From the NCBI GenBank assembly GCA_018830105.1, contig JAHJTC010000016.1, forward strand, positions 310,001 through 374,000: 64,000 nt of DNA, in the 5' to 3' direction. This document shows, piece after piece, positions 25,256-33,455 of this stretch; position 1 is the stretch's first letter, and the number at the start of each line of letters is the position of its first letter. The DNA is from Bacteroidota bacterium (GTDB lineage: Bacteria > Bacteroidota > Bacteroidia > Bacteroidales > F082). The position numbers were made by a program, and so were the translations under genes. The notes below the pieces were generated by a model, which saw only the letters and a program-made list of their open reading frames with translations, was not told where the DNA came from and ran no database searches.

Positions 25256-26218
25256 ATGAGTGAAACATTAGCAGATTTCAGTCTGGGAAAACGAATGCAG
25301 GCCAAAGGCATTATTCAGAAAGTTGGCGTAATAGGATGTGGTGCCGTGGGGCAGGAAATCACCCGTGCAGTAAGCCAATATGGCATCGATGTAGTATTCT
25401 TGGATCTTGATGATGAACGTATTGAGCTAATTTATAAGCAGCTCGATGTGCAGCTTGATGAAGTGATAAACCATTGGGGGCTCACTCCGGGCGAGAAACG
25501 TGCCATTCTTAGCCGTATTAAAGGCACTACAGATTATGCTGACCTGGCTGATTGTGATATTGTTATTGAGTCGATTAGTTCGCGTAAGCGGGGCACCAGC
25601 ATCGAGATTCGGAAAGAGATATTTCAAAAAGTGGAGCAGGTTGTGAGACCCGACGCCATTATATCCTCAAATATTGCAACACTGATGATTTCAGATCTTT
25701 CTACCGTTCTGGAGCATCCGGAGCGTGCCATCGGCATTCATTTTATACTGCCAGTGCATAAATCGCATGTGATTGAGGTGGTGCGCGGCATTGGCTCTTC
25801 CGAAGAGGCTTATCAGCAGGTTATTAAGTTCGCCGGCATGATTAATAAAAAGATTATCCGCGTCAATGAATCTCCCGGAAATATTGTTACCCGAATGTTG
25901 GTAACAACCATTAATGAAGCCTGCGAAATTCTGATGGAAGGTGTTGCTTCTGTGGTAGATATCGATACGGCAATGAAAGAATCTGTGGGTCACATCTATG
26001 GTCCTTTTGAAATGGCCGACCGCATCGGGCTCGATAAAGTCCTGAAGTACATGGATAATCTTTATCAGGAGTTTGGAGATAAGAAATTTAAACCGTCACC
26101 CATTATCAAGCGATTGGTTCGTGCCAATTATTACGGACGTATCAACGGAAAAGGATTCTACAATTATAAGGATGGAAAGGCTGTGGATCAAACGGTTACC
26201 TGTGCTGTTATCAAATAA
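25256..26218 (+). CDS. 3-hydroxyacyl-CoA dehydrogenase family protein
   Basis: 320 residues from ATG 25256 (a TTG at 25250 adds two residues). The N-terminal Rossmann fold shows KVGVIGCGAVGQEI and an acidic end of strand 2 (FLDLDDERI), indicating NAD preference. Catalytic landmarks follow: SSNIATLMISDLS, GIHFILPVHKSHVIEVVRG with the catalytic His, and NESPGNIVTRML. The C-terminal helical domain includes YGPFEMADRIGLDKVL and ends at GKGFYNY. It resembles 3-hydroxybutyryl-CoA dehydrogenase, oxidising or reducing at C3 of acyl-CoA. HFILP in place of the usual HFFNP suggests altered acyl specificity. Location between pta and ackA is unusual. Confidence 0.88.
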   Translation: MSETLADFSLGKRMQAKGIIQKVGVIGCGAVGQEITRAVSQYGIDVVFLDLDDERIELIYKQLDVQLDEVINHWGLTPGEKRAILSRIKGTTDYADLADCDIVIESISSRKRGTSIEIRKEIFQKVEQVVRPDAIISSNIATLMISDLSTVLEHPERAIGIHFILPVHKSHVIEVVRGIGSSEEAYQQVIKFAGMINKKIIRVNESPGNIVTRMLVTTINEACEILMEGVASVVDIDTAMKESVGHIYGPFEMADRIGLDKVLKYMDNLYQEFGDKKFKPSPIIKRLVRANYYGRINGKGFYNYKDGKAVDQTVTCAVIK

Positions 26219-26239
26219 TTAACTTTCAAGCTATTTACT

Positions 26240-27460
26240 ATGAAAATTATCGTTCTGAACTGTGGAAGTTCATCCATAAAATATCAATTATTCGAAATGC
26301 CTTCCAAAGCTGTGCTGGCAAAAGGTCTTGTCGATAAAATTGGCCTGAAAGGGTCGCTGATCAAACATAAACGCACGGATGGGGTTGAAGCTAAGCTGGA
26401 AGGAGAAATCCTTGATCATCAGGCTGGCATTCAATTTCTACTGGGAATTTTAGTCAGTGAAAAATACGGAAGCATTAAAAATATTGAAGAAATAGATGCT
26501 GTTGGTCATCGTGTGGTACATGCCGGCGAAAAATTCAGCGGGAGTGTCTTCATTACCGAAGAAGTTATCGATGCACTCGAAGAATGCGTTGATCTGGCAC
26601 CCTTGCACAACCCGCCAAATCTTAAAGGTATTTATGCCATGAAAGAACTTTTGCCTGAGGTGCCTCAGGTTGGTGTTTTTGATACAGCATTTCACCAAAC
26701 AATGCCCCCCAAGGCTTATCTTTACGGCATCCCTTATTCGCTTTACGAGAAATATAAAATCCGTCGTTATGGGTTTCATGGAACCAGTCATAAATATGTC
26801 TCCAGAAGGGCTTGCGAAATTTTGGGACTGGATTACGACCAACAAAAAATTATCACTTGTCACTTGGGCAACGGCGCATCAATGGCAGCCATTAGCAATG
26901 GAAAATCAGTAGACACGTCGATGGGGATGACGCCTATCGAAGGCCTGATTATGGGAACGCGCTGTGGTGATTTAGATGTAGGTGCTTTGCTTTATATCGC
27001 CGATAAGGAAGAAACGAGTATTCAGAATACCAGCACTTTGGTGAATAAGTTTTCGGGAATGATTGGCATTTCTGGTGTTTCATCTGATATGCGTGACATA
27101 GAAATCGCTGCAGAAAATGGTAACGAACGCGCTCAGGTAGCTATGGAAATGTATCAGTACCGGGTGCGCAAATATATTGGTGCGTATGCTGCTGCTATGG
27201 GCGGTGTTGATGTGATAGTTTTTGCCGGCGGAATAGGGGAGAATGACACCATTACACGCACAAAATCACTCGACGGACTGGAGTTTTTAGGCGTTGATGT
27301 GGATCGCGAAAAATCCTTGAAGTCAAGAGGAAAAGAGGAAGTAATCAGCACTGCTGAGTCGCGCGTTAAAGTTATCGTGGTGCCAACAGATGAAGAGTTA
27401 ATGATTGCAGCAGATACCTATGAAATAGTAGAAACTATTGTTGATTCGCAACGGTATTAA
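26240..27460 (+). CDS. ackA: Acetate kinase
   Basis: 406 residues, typical length. The ASKHA-fold signatures are complete: VLNCGSSSIKYQLF at the start, HRVVHAGEKF, GVFDTAFHQTMP, YGFHGTSHKYVS, CHLGNGASM, MTPIEGLIMGTRCGDLD and FAGGIGEND. It converts acetyl phosphate and ADP to acetate and ATP, the final step of fermentative acetate formation begun by Pta upstream. A strong bidirectional terminator follows. Confidence 0.97.
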   Translation: MKIIVLNCGSSSIKYQLFEMPSKAVLAKGLVDKIGLKGSLIKHKRTDGVEAKLEGEILDHQAGIQFLLGILVSEKYGSIKNIEEIDAVGHRVVHAGEKFSGSVFITEEVIDALEECVDLAPLHNPPNLKGIYAMKELLPEVPQVGVFDTAFHQTMPPKAYLYGIPYSLYEKYKIRRYGFHGTSHKYVSRRACEILGLDYDQQKIITCHLGNGASMAAISNGKSVDTSMGMTPIEGLIMGTRCGDLDVGALLYIADKEETSIQNTSTLVNKFSGMIGISGVSSDMRDIEIAAENGNERAQVAMEMYQYRVRKYIGAYAAAMGGVDVIVFAGGIGENDTITRTKSLDGLEFLGVDVDREKSLKSRGKEEVISTAESRVKVIVVPTDEELMIAADTYEIVETIVDSQRY

Positions 27461-27481
27461 CAAAGAGTTTATAGACAAAAA

Positions 27482-27517
27482 AAATCCGCTGAAACGAAGG
27501 CTTCAGCGGATTTTTTT
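27482..27517. terminator. Bidirectional terminator between ackA and the GIN-domain gene
   Basis: A perfect 12-bp stem (27482-27493 with 27502-27513) with an 8-base loop, flanked by A- and T-tracts on the two sides, between convergent genes. Confidence 0.9.
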
Positions 27518-27530
27518 GTTTCTGAACAGC

Positions 27531-29090
27531 TTACCAACTTGTAAGACTGATGCCGACTGCAAAAGGATATACCTCAGGTCCTTTGTCTTTGATAAACAAA
27601 CTGGTCAAAGAATAATTGGCATAAACATTTACAATGCCCCAACCAGCGCGAACACTGGCATCGAGCTTAAACGGACGCATATAAAAGTTGTCGTAGTTTT
27701 TGCTGATGTTTCTGCTAGAATTCCCCGGACTTTGCATCACTGACAATTCCCCTGTTTCCGCATCACGCAAGGAAAACTCTTTATTTGCTTCTTCGTAATA
27801 GATTTTAGTGTGTGAGCTTATGCGCCAGCCTGCCACCACACCGGCAGCAAAATGCAACTTGTCTTTTGTTTTGAATGCCTTTGACTGCACCTCAAGAAAT
27901 AAAGGAAGCGTGAGGTAGAGGTTGGTCAATTTGCTTTTGCGAACCGAAATGCCTTCCATAAAATATCCTTTAAAGGTATCCGAATCACCACTAACCATTA
28001 CTGGTTTTGAAAAGCGGTAGTTGTTCCAGGACAAGCCCAATCCACTGAACATACCAAAGGTGCCTGATTTGTTAAGTGTGATATTTTGCTCATAGAAATT
28101 CAGGTTCACATTGATACTTTTTTCCATTCTCAGGTCGAGATAGGTTTGTCCGGCAGGATAACTCATGTTAAAATCAGGAGTCAGCAGCCCGTTGATACCC
28201 AGCTCAAAACCTGCCCAATGGCCGTTGAAGCGATGCTTTTTTGTACGTTTTACATTGACATTGCCGCGATCGTCCACAATAATTGTGCGATTTCCGATGA
28301 TGATTTTTGTGGAATCATTTTCAATCACTTTCACTTTCATGTTGCCCACATTTACGCTCACCGTATCGCCCCAGCCAGAAGGATAGCTCTGACTAATATT
28401 TACTATTTCTTCATTTTTTTCTAACGAATTCGGTGTTTTATCCCAACGCACTTTTGAAGCGCCGCTGGTATCATGGTATAAAGCTTCCTCTGCCCATACT
28501 TTTGCATCACTGGCACCACTGGCTTTTACGGATGTGGTTTCAGTTTTCAGCTCGCTGGCTTTTAGCTTGGATGCTCCACTGAGCAAGGCATTGTGCTTTG
28601 CAGCAAATCCGCTGAGGGTGAGCTTGCTGGCTCCTGAAATTTGTGTAACTAATTCATCTGCATTTAATATCATTACAACAGTTGAAGCACCACTTGCCTT
28701 TATCGTAAGTTTTTCGGCCTCAACAACCGCAGGACTTTCAATAAATGCTGCTCCGGATGCCTCAACGCTTTGCAGCAAGGCAGTTGTTACTATGGCTTTG
28801 AGCTTGGTTGACTTTCTTATATGCAAGGTAGAAAGACTTAGTTTGCCGTTAACCTCTTTTACTTGTATATGATCGAAAAGATTGTCGTCTGTTTCAACAT
28901 AAACGCTGGTTTCGTCACTTTGAATAATCTCAACCTGAAAGTTTCCGCTGGCATTGATACTGTGTATATCACCGGTATTGAATTCCCTGCCGGTAACATT
29001 TCCATTGCCATAATACTGAGCAAAACCCATCAACGGTATGCCAACAACAATTAACATGAACAGTCCGAAAAAAGTAATCTTTGTTTTCAT
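27531..29090 (-). CDS. GIN-domain (DUF2807) protein with C-terminal outer-membrane barrel
   Basis: 519 residues with a signal peptide (cleavage near GFAQ, residue 25). Residues 35-220 are a DUF2807 head-GIN beta-helix region with SGA(S/A) turns at about residues 112, 133, 152, 171, 191 and 209, a period of 18-21. Residues 290-519 are beta-rich with alternating aromatic residues and Gly turns (GLGLSWNNYRFSKP, NLYLTLPLFLEV, VYPFAVGISLTSW), as in PF13568-type outer-membrane barrels, and end in Trp as barrels often do. So it looks like a surface or periplasmic beta-helix joined to an outer-membrane barrel. Function is unknown. Confidence 0.82.
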   Translation of the reverse strand: MKTKITFFGLFMLIVVGIPLMGFAQYYGNGNVTGREFNTGDIHSINASGNFQVEIIQSDETSVYVETDDNLFDHIQVKEVNGKLSLSTLHIRKSTKLKAIVTTALLQSVEASGAAFIESPAVVEAEKLTIKASGASTVVMILNADELVTQISGASKLTLSGFAAKHNALLSGASKLKASELKTETTSVKASGASDAKVWAEEALYHDTSGASKVRWDKTPNSLEKNEEIVNISQSYPSGWGDTVSVNVGNMKVKVIENDSTKIIIGNRTIIVDDRGNVNVKRTKKHRFNGHWAGFELGINGLLTPDFNMSYPAGQTYLDLRMEKSINVNLNFYEQNITLNKSGTFGMFSGLGLSWNNYRFSKPVMVSGDSDTFKGYFMEGISVRKSKLTNLYLTLPLFLEVQSKAFKTKDKLHFAAGVVAGWRISSHTKIYYEEANKEFSLRDAETGELSVMQSPGNSSRNISKNYDNFYMRPFKLDASVRAGWGIVNVYANYSLTSLFIKDKGPEVYPFAVGISLTSW

Positions 29091-29321
29091 AGGATTGAAT
29101 TTTTAAATCGATATTATTAATCTGTTTATGCATGTGACGTGCTGATTTGATTTTTTGTTACAGCAGTAGTATAAAAATCCTGAAAACTATTGTGCCTGAG
29201 AACTACAACAATCGTTGATTTCGGGCGTTAAGCTATTGCAAAGCAATTTGGCGTGGTCTGCGAAATTTTGACGCAAATCAAATCAATATGATTATACAGC
29301 TAAAGCTGCCTTAAAATCATG

Positions 29322-29329
29322 TAAATTTG
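29322..29329 (+). promoter_or_regulatory. TAnnTTTG -7 element for the lptF/G-like operon
   Basis: TAAATTTG, 20 bases before the TTG start at 29350. Confidence 0.5.
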
Positions 29330-29349
29330 CATCTGAAAAAAAATCGGCA

Positions 29350-30846
29350 TTGAAAAAAATCTATGCTTTTACGTTAAAATCTTACCTGGGGCCTTTTGTG
29401 CTCACATTCTTTATTGCCTTATTTATTCTGTTGATGCAGTTTCTGTGGAAGTATATCGACGACTTGGTTGGAAAAGGCCTTGAAGCCGATGTAGTAGCTC
29501 AGCTGCTTTTTTACGCTTCAGCTACTTTTGTGCCGCTGGCTTTGCCGCTGGCCATTCTGCTTTCGTCGCTGATGACCTTTGGTAATCTGGGCGAGCATTA
29601 CGAATTGGTCGCCATGAAAGCAGCCGGTATCTCAATCTGGAAAATCATGCGCCCGCTTGTGTATCTTTCGATAGGAATCAGTATGCTGGCATTTTTGTTT
29701 TCTAATTACGTACAGCCTTTTGCCAATCTCAAATTCCAATCGCTCCTGTACGATGTGCGACAGCAAAAACTCGCCTTTGACATCAATGAAGGCATTTTTT
29801 ATCATGGCATCGAAAATTACGTTATTCGCATTGGTGAGAAAGAAAGGGATGGGCGCACTATTTACGACGTAAAAATCTTTGATCATACTGATCGTCTTGG
29901 AAATATCAAGGTAACCACGGCTAAATCAGGCTATATGGAGTTGAGCCCGGATCAGCAATATATCCTCTTTACCTTGTTCGACGGGTATTCATATACCGAC
30001 ATTGTAACTGCCAGAAATTACCGCGAAAACCGGCCATTCGATCGCATGGCCTTTAAACAGCAGCGTATCCGTTTCGATTTGTCGGAATTTAACCTTAACA
30101 GAACGCAGGAGGAGTTGTTTAAAAGCCATTATACCATGTTAAATGTCAAACAGCTGGATTTTTTTGTTGATTCACTTGAGCTGCGCTTCGAAGAACGAAA
30201 AGACCGGTATAAATCAAATTTTCAAAGGCGGTTTCAAAACATGATGACCCTGGATACCACCGGGAAAACGGATAACCTTATGCAAGCTGCCTCACAGAAG
30301 AATATTGCTCAAAAGAAAACGGATGTCAATAACGATTCCACATTGCTGCTGCAATGGCCCATCCTTTCCAATTTCGACCGAAAAGACAAGAATAATATTG
30401 TGGAAATGGCAATGAATGCCACACGCTCGACCAGAGACAATGTGATTTTTAATAAAAATGATTTTAGCTATCAGCAGGAAAATATTCGCAAGCACGAACT
30501 GGCATGGCATAAAAAGTTTACGCTGAGTATCGCCTGCCTGATCCTCTTTTTTATTGGTGCACCAATGGGAGCCATTATCAGAAAGGGCGGGCTGGGATTG
30601 CCTGTTGTGATTTCTGTTTTGTTTTTTGTGGTGTATCATATCACCAGCATTACAGGCGAGAAGGCAGCAAAAGTTGGGGATATTGATATGGTTCTTGGTG
30701 TTTGGCTTTCTTCCCTGGTACTTTTCCCGATCGGATTGTTTCTAACTTTCAAAGCCACAACGGATGCCGCCTTGCTTGATGTTGACAGCTGGCGTAAAAT
30801 TTGGCGGAAATATTTTGGCAAACTAAAGCAAACTAAGGCTGTATGA
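29350..30846 (+). CDS. LptF/LptG-family permease
   Basis: 498 residues, TTG start. Three helices near the N-terminus (LGPFVLTFFIALFILLMQFL first), a long soluble region about residues 110-385, and three helices at the end. Landmarks are PLALPLAILLSSLMTFGNLGEHYELVAMKAAGIS, the LptFG coupling region, and FFIGAPMGAIIRKGGLGLPV. The protein belongs to YjgP/YjgQ (PF03739), the membrane part of the LPS-extracting LptB2FG transporter. The soluble domain is longer than in E. coli LptF, with a charged asparagine/lysine-rich insert about residues 300-360. The GT4 gene overlaps its stop by four bases, suggesting coupling to surface-glycan genes. Confidence 0.9.
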   Translation: MKKIYAFTLKSYLGPFVLTFFIALFILLMQFLWKYIDDLVGKGLEADVVAQLLFYASATFVPLALPLAILLSSLMTFGNLGEHYELVAMKAAGISIWKIMRPLVYLSIGISMLAFLFSNYVQPFANLKFQSLLYDVRQQKLAFDINEGIFYHGIENYVIRIGEKERDGRTIYDVKIFDHTDRLGNIKVTTAKSGYMELSPDQQYILFTLFDGYSYTDIVTARNYRENRPFDRMAFKQQRIRFDLSEFNLNRTQEELFKSHYTMLNVKQLDFFVDSLELRFEERKDRYKSNFQRRFQNMMTLDTTGKTDNLMQAASQKNIAQKKTDVNNDSTLLLQWPILSNFDRKDKNNIVEMAMNATRSTRDNVIFNKNDFSYQQENIRKHELAWHKKFTLSIACLILFFIGAPMGAIIRKGGLGLPVVISVLFFVVYHITSITGEKAAKVGDIDMVLGVWLSSLVLFPIGLFLTFKATTDAALLDVDSWRKIWRKYFGKLKQTKAV

Positions 30847-32057
30847 AAGTATTATTTTTATGCAATAAATCACCCTATCCGGCCCGAGAAGGAGGTCCGA
30901 TCGCCATGAAAAGTTTAATTGACGGCTTGTTGAAAGCTGGTCATAAGGTGAAGGTGTTAGCCGTAAATAGCGAAAAATATCAGGTGTCGGAAGCTGATAT
31001 TCCGGAAGAATTTGCCACGCAGACTGCCATTGAACTCGTTGATGTGGATTTAAGGATAAGACCTTTTGCAGCATTGAAGGCTTTTGTTTTGGGGCAATCC
31101 TACCATGTGCAGCGATTTATTTCGACGCATTTTCAAAAAAAACTGATCAGTATTCTTGAAGCTGAAAAATTTGACGTGATCCAACTCGAAACGGTGTTTA
31201 TGATGCCTTATGTTGGTGATATCAGGCAATATTCCGATGCCCCAATTATTTTACGTGCGCACAATATCGAGCACCTTATCTGGAAACGTATTGCCATTCA
31301 AACAAAGAACCCGTTCAAAAAATTCTATATCCATCACTTAAGCAAGGCGTTAAAAGAATACGAGCTGCAAAGTCTGAATCGTGCAGATGGCATTGCGGCC
31401 ATAACGCGCAAAGATGCTGCCTTTTTCAGGGGGCTGACCAGCACACCAACCATTGATGTCCCTTACGCGATTAGCCCTGAGAGTTTTATTCCTTCATTTG
31501 AAGTCGCTGAAAAACCTGTTTTTTTTCATATTGGAGCAATGAATTGGATTCCTAATCAGGAAGGGATAAATTGGTTTTTGGAGAAGGTTTGGCCGCTTGT
31601 AATCGCTAAAAAGCCTGATGCGCGATTTATACTGGCAGGCAGGTTTATGCCGGAATGGCTATTAAATTGCAAGGCTCGAGGGATTGAGGTGATAGGGGAG
31701 GTGGACGACGCTTCGGATTTTGTAAGAAATAATGATATTGCAGTGGTTCCTTTACTCTCGGGCAGTGGCATACGGATAAAAATAATCGAAGCGATGGCGC
31801 ATGGTAAAACCGTGTTAACGACAAGCATTGGTGCCGAAGGTATCAACTATACCGATATGAAAGACCTTTTTATAGCCGATGACCCTGCAAAGATGGCAGC
31901 ACTTATAGTGCAACTTCACGAGAATAGTGCTATTGCAGTAAAAACTGGCAAAGCCGCCCGGCAACTTGTTGACGAGCTTTACGATAATAGCAAAGTAATC
32001 GCTCGTTTGCTGCTGTTTTATACCAATCTGATGGCAGCTAAAAATTCAATTTCGTAA
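30843..32057 (+). CDS. GT4-family glycosyltransferase
   Basis: 404 residues, ATG overlapping the previous stop (ATGA). GT-B fold: the N-terminal half begins MKVLFLCNKSPYPAREGGP, and the C-terminal half has VFFHIGAMNWIPNQEGI, ARFILAGRF, IEVIGEVDDASDFVRNNDIAVVPLLSGSGIRIKIIEAMAHGKTVLTT, the usual GT4 nucleotide-sugar loop with the Glu-x7-Glu-like region shortened. It probably adds a sugar to a lipid-linked or LPS glycan on the cytoplasmic face. Sugar and acceptor are unknown. It forms an operon with the LptF/G-like gene and precedes another GT4 gene. Confidence 0.88.
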   Translation: MKVLFLCNKSPYPAREGGPIAMKSLIDGLLKAGHKVKVLAVNSEKYQVSEADIPEEFATQTAIELVDVDLRIRPFAALKAFVLGQSYHVQRFISTHFQKKLISILEAEKFDVIQLETVFMMPYVGDIRQYSDAPIILRAHNIEHLIWKRIAIQTKNPFKKFYIHHLSKALKEYELQSLNRADGIAAITRKDAAFFRGLTSTPTIDVPYAISPESFIPSFEVAEKPVFFHIGAMNWIPNQEGINWFLEKVWPLVIAKKPDARFILAGRFMPEWLLNCKARGIEVIGEVDDASDFVRNNDIAVVPLLSGSGIRIKIIEAMAHGKTVLTTSIGAEGINYTDMKDLFIADDPAKMAALIVQLHENSAIAVKTGKAARQLVDELYDNSKVIARLLLFYTNLMAAKNSIS

Positions 32058-32076
32058 GATTTTATAGCGTTCTCAC

Positions 32077-32084
32077 TATATTTG
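32077..32084 (+). promoter_or_regulatory. TAnnTTTG -7 element for the second GT4 gene
   Basis: TATATTTG, 30 bases before the ATG at 32115. Its last three bases (TTG) serve as a spurious in-frame start for a longer reading. Confidence 0.5.
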
Positions 32085-32114
32085 CAGCTGCAAACCCGAA
32101 ATGTGCTGCTTAAC

Positions 32115-33299
32115 ATGAAAATATTTGTGCTGCTTTCCCGCATTCCATGGCCTCTCGAAAAAGGAGATAAGCTACGGGCATTTAATCAATTAAAGCAGCT
32201 TTCCAGGCAGCACGAAATAGTGCTTTGTGCCTTAAACACAGATAAAAAAGCGGATAAAAAGGCTGCTTTTAGAGCGCTGCAACCCTTTTGTAAATCCATA
32301 AACTTTGTCGACCTGCCCGGAATTGGCATTTTATTGAATGTAATCGTGGCCTGGATAAATGGCCGGCCCCTGCAAACAGGTTATTTTTACAATACCAGAG
32401 CGGCTAAAAGCATTGATCGCCTGATTGAGCAGCATCAGCCGGATTTTCTTTACGGACAACTGCTTCGTGTTGCTGCCTATATCCGTAAAAAGAACATTCC
32501 CAAAGCTATTGATTATCAAGATGTTTTTAGCATGGGCATGAAAAGACGACTGGAAGTTTCACCTTGGTTTATGAAACCTTTCCTGATGATGGAATATAAA
32601 CGCTTGCAACGTTTTGAAGCTGCGGTTTTTGAAGATTTCGACTTAAAAACGATCATCAGTGAGCCGGATCGTGAGCTGATCCCTCATCCCGCGCGTCAGG
32701 AAATCTTAATCATACCTAATGGTGTGGATCACGATTTTTTTAGCCATTATGTTGCCGAAAAGAATTATGATATCGTATTTACCGGAAACATGGCTTATCC
32801 GCCAAATGTGAATGCGGCAGCTTTTCTTGCCCATGATATCATGCCAATTGTTTGGAAATCCATTCCTGATGCCAGCTTGTTGCTTGCCGGTGCAAGTCCG
32901 GATATCAGCGTGCGGCAGGCTGCTTCCGAAAGAGTTTTTGTGAGTGGCTGGATGGACGATATTCGGCAGGCCTACGCCCAATCGAAGGTGTTTGTGGCAC
33001 CCATGCGAATAGGAACAGGTCTGCAAAATAAGTTGCTGGAAGCCATGTCGATGGGGCTTCCCTGTGTTACCACATCTTTAGCGAATAAACCCTTGAAGGC
33101 TGTGCCTCAACAAGAAATTTTAACTGGCGAAACAGCAGTGGAAATTGCAGCACAGCTTGTATTTCTCTTGCAAAATCCTATAAAAGCCATGGAAATTGCC
33201 GGGCAGGGCAATTATTTTGTGCGACAGAAATTCAATTGGGAAACGGCAACAAATATTTTGTCGGAGGCCATAATAAGAACCAAACAAAAGCAAGGTTAA
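32115..33299 (+). CDS. GT4-family glycosyltransferase, Stp1-like
   Basis: About 394 residues from ATG 32115 (MKIFVLLSRIPWPLEKGDKLRA). The N-terminal motif PWPLEKGDKLRAFNQLKQL and the mid-protein DYQDVFSMGMKRR and IPNGVDHDFF match the TIGR03087-type sugar transferase group (Stp1), and the C-terminal half has VFTGNMAYPPNVNAA, SLLLAGASP, VFVSGWMDDIRQAYAQSKVFVAPMRIGTGLQNKLLEAMSMGLP. Stp1 in other bacteria accompanies exosortase systems; no exosortase is visible here. It is similar in layout to the preceding GT4 gene but not closely related. Confidence 0.85.
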   Translation: MKIFVLLSRIPWPLEKGDKLRAFNQLKQLSRQHEIVLCALNTDKKADKKAAFRALQPFCKSINFVDLPGIGILLNVIVAWINGRPLQTGYFYNTRAAKSIDRLIEQHQPDFLYGQLLRVAAYIRKKNIPKAIDYQDVFSMGMKRRLEVSPWFMKPFLMMEYKRLQRFEAAVFEDFDLKTIISEPDRELIPHPARQEILIIPNGVDHDFFSHYVAEKNYDIVFTGNMAYPPNVNAAAFLAHDIMPIVWKSIPDASLLLAGASPDISVRQAASERVFVSGWMDDIRQAYAQSKVFVAPMRIGTGLQNKLLEAMSMGLPCVTTSLANKPLKAVPQQEILTGETAVEIAAQLVFLLQNPIKAMEIAGQGNYFVRQKFNWETATNILSEAIIRTKQKQG

Positions 33300-33410
33300 G
33301 TGGGTTTTTATTTTGGCCGCGCGTATGGGTTAGTCCATCATTTCTTTATGGGTTTTTTTGTCTATTTATGATTTCCGTCATCACGCTATTTACAATCTGT
33401 AATTTTAGTG

Positions 33411-33418
33411 TAATTTTG
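33411..33418 (+). promoter_or_regulatory. TAnnTTTG -7 element for ettA
   Basis: TAATTTTG, 37 bases before the GTG start at 33456. Confidence 0.5.
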
Positions 33419-33455
33419 AATTTTAAACGATTAGAAACTAATAAACTACAAGAAA

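Noticed and set aside
28500..28780. Repeated GC-rich segments that could suggest a DNA repeat array
   Set aside because: They encode the SGAS turns of the GIN-domain protein; there are no conserved spacers and no CRISPR-like structure.
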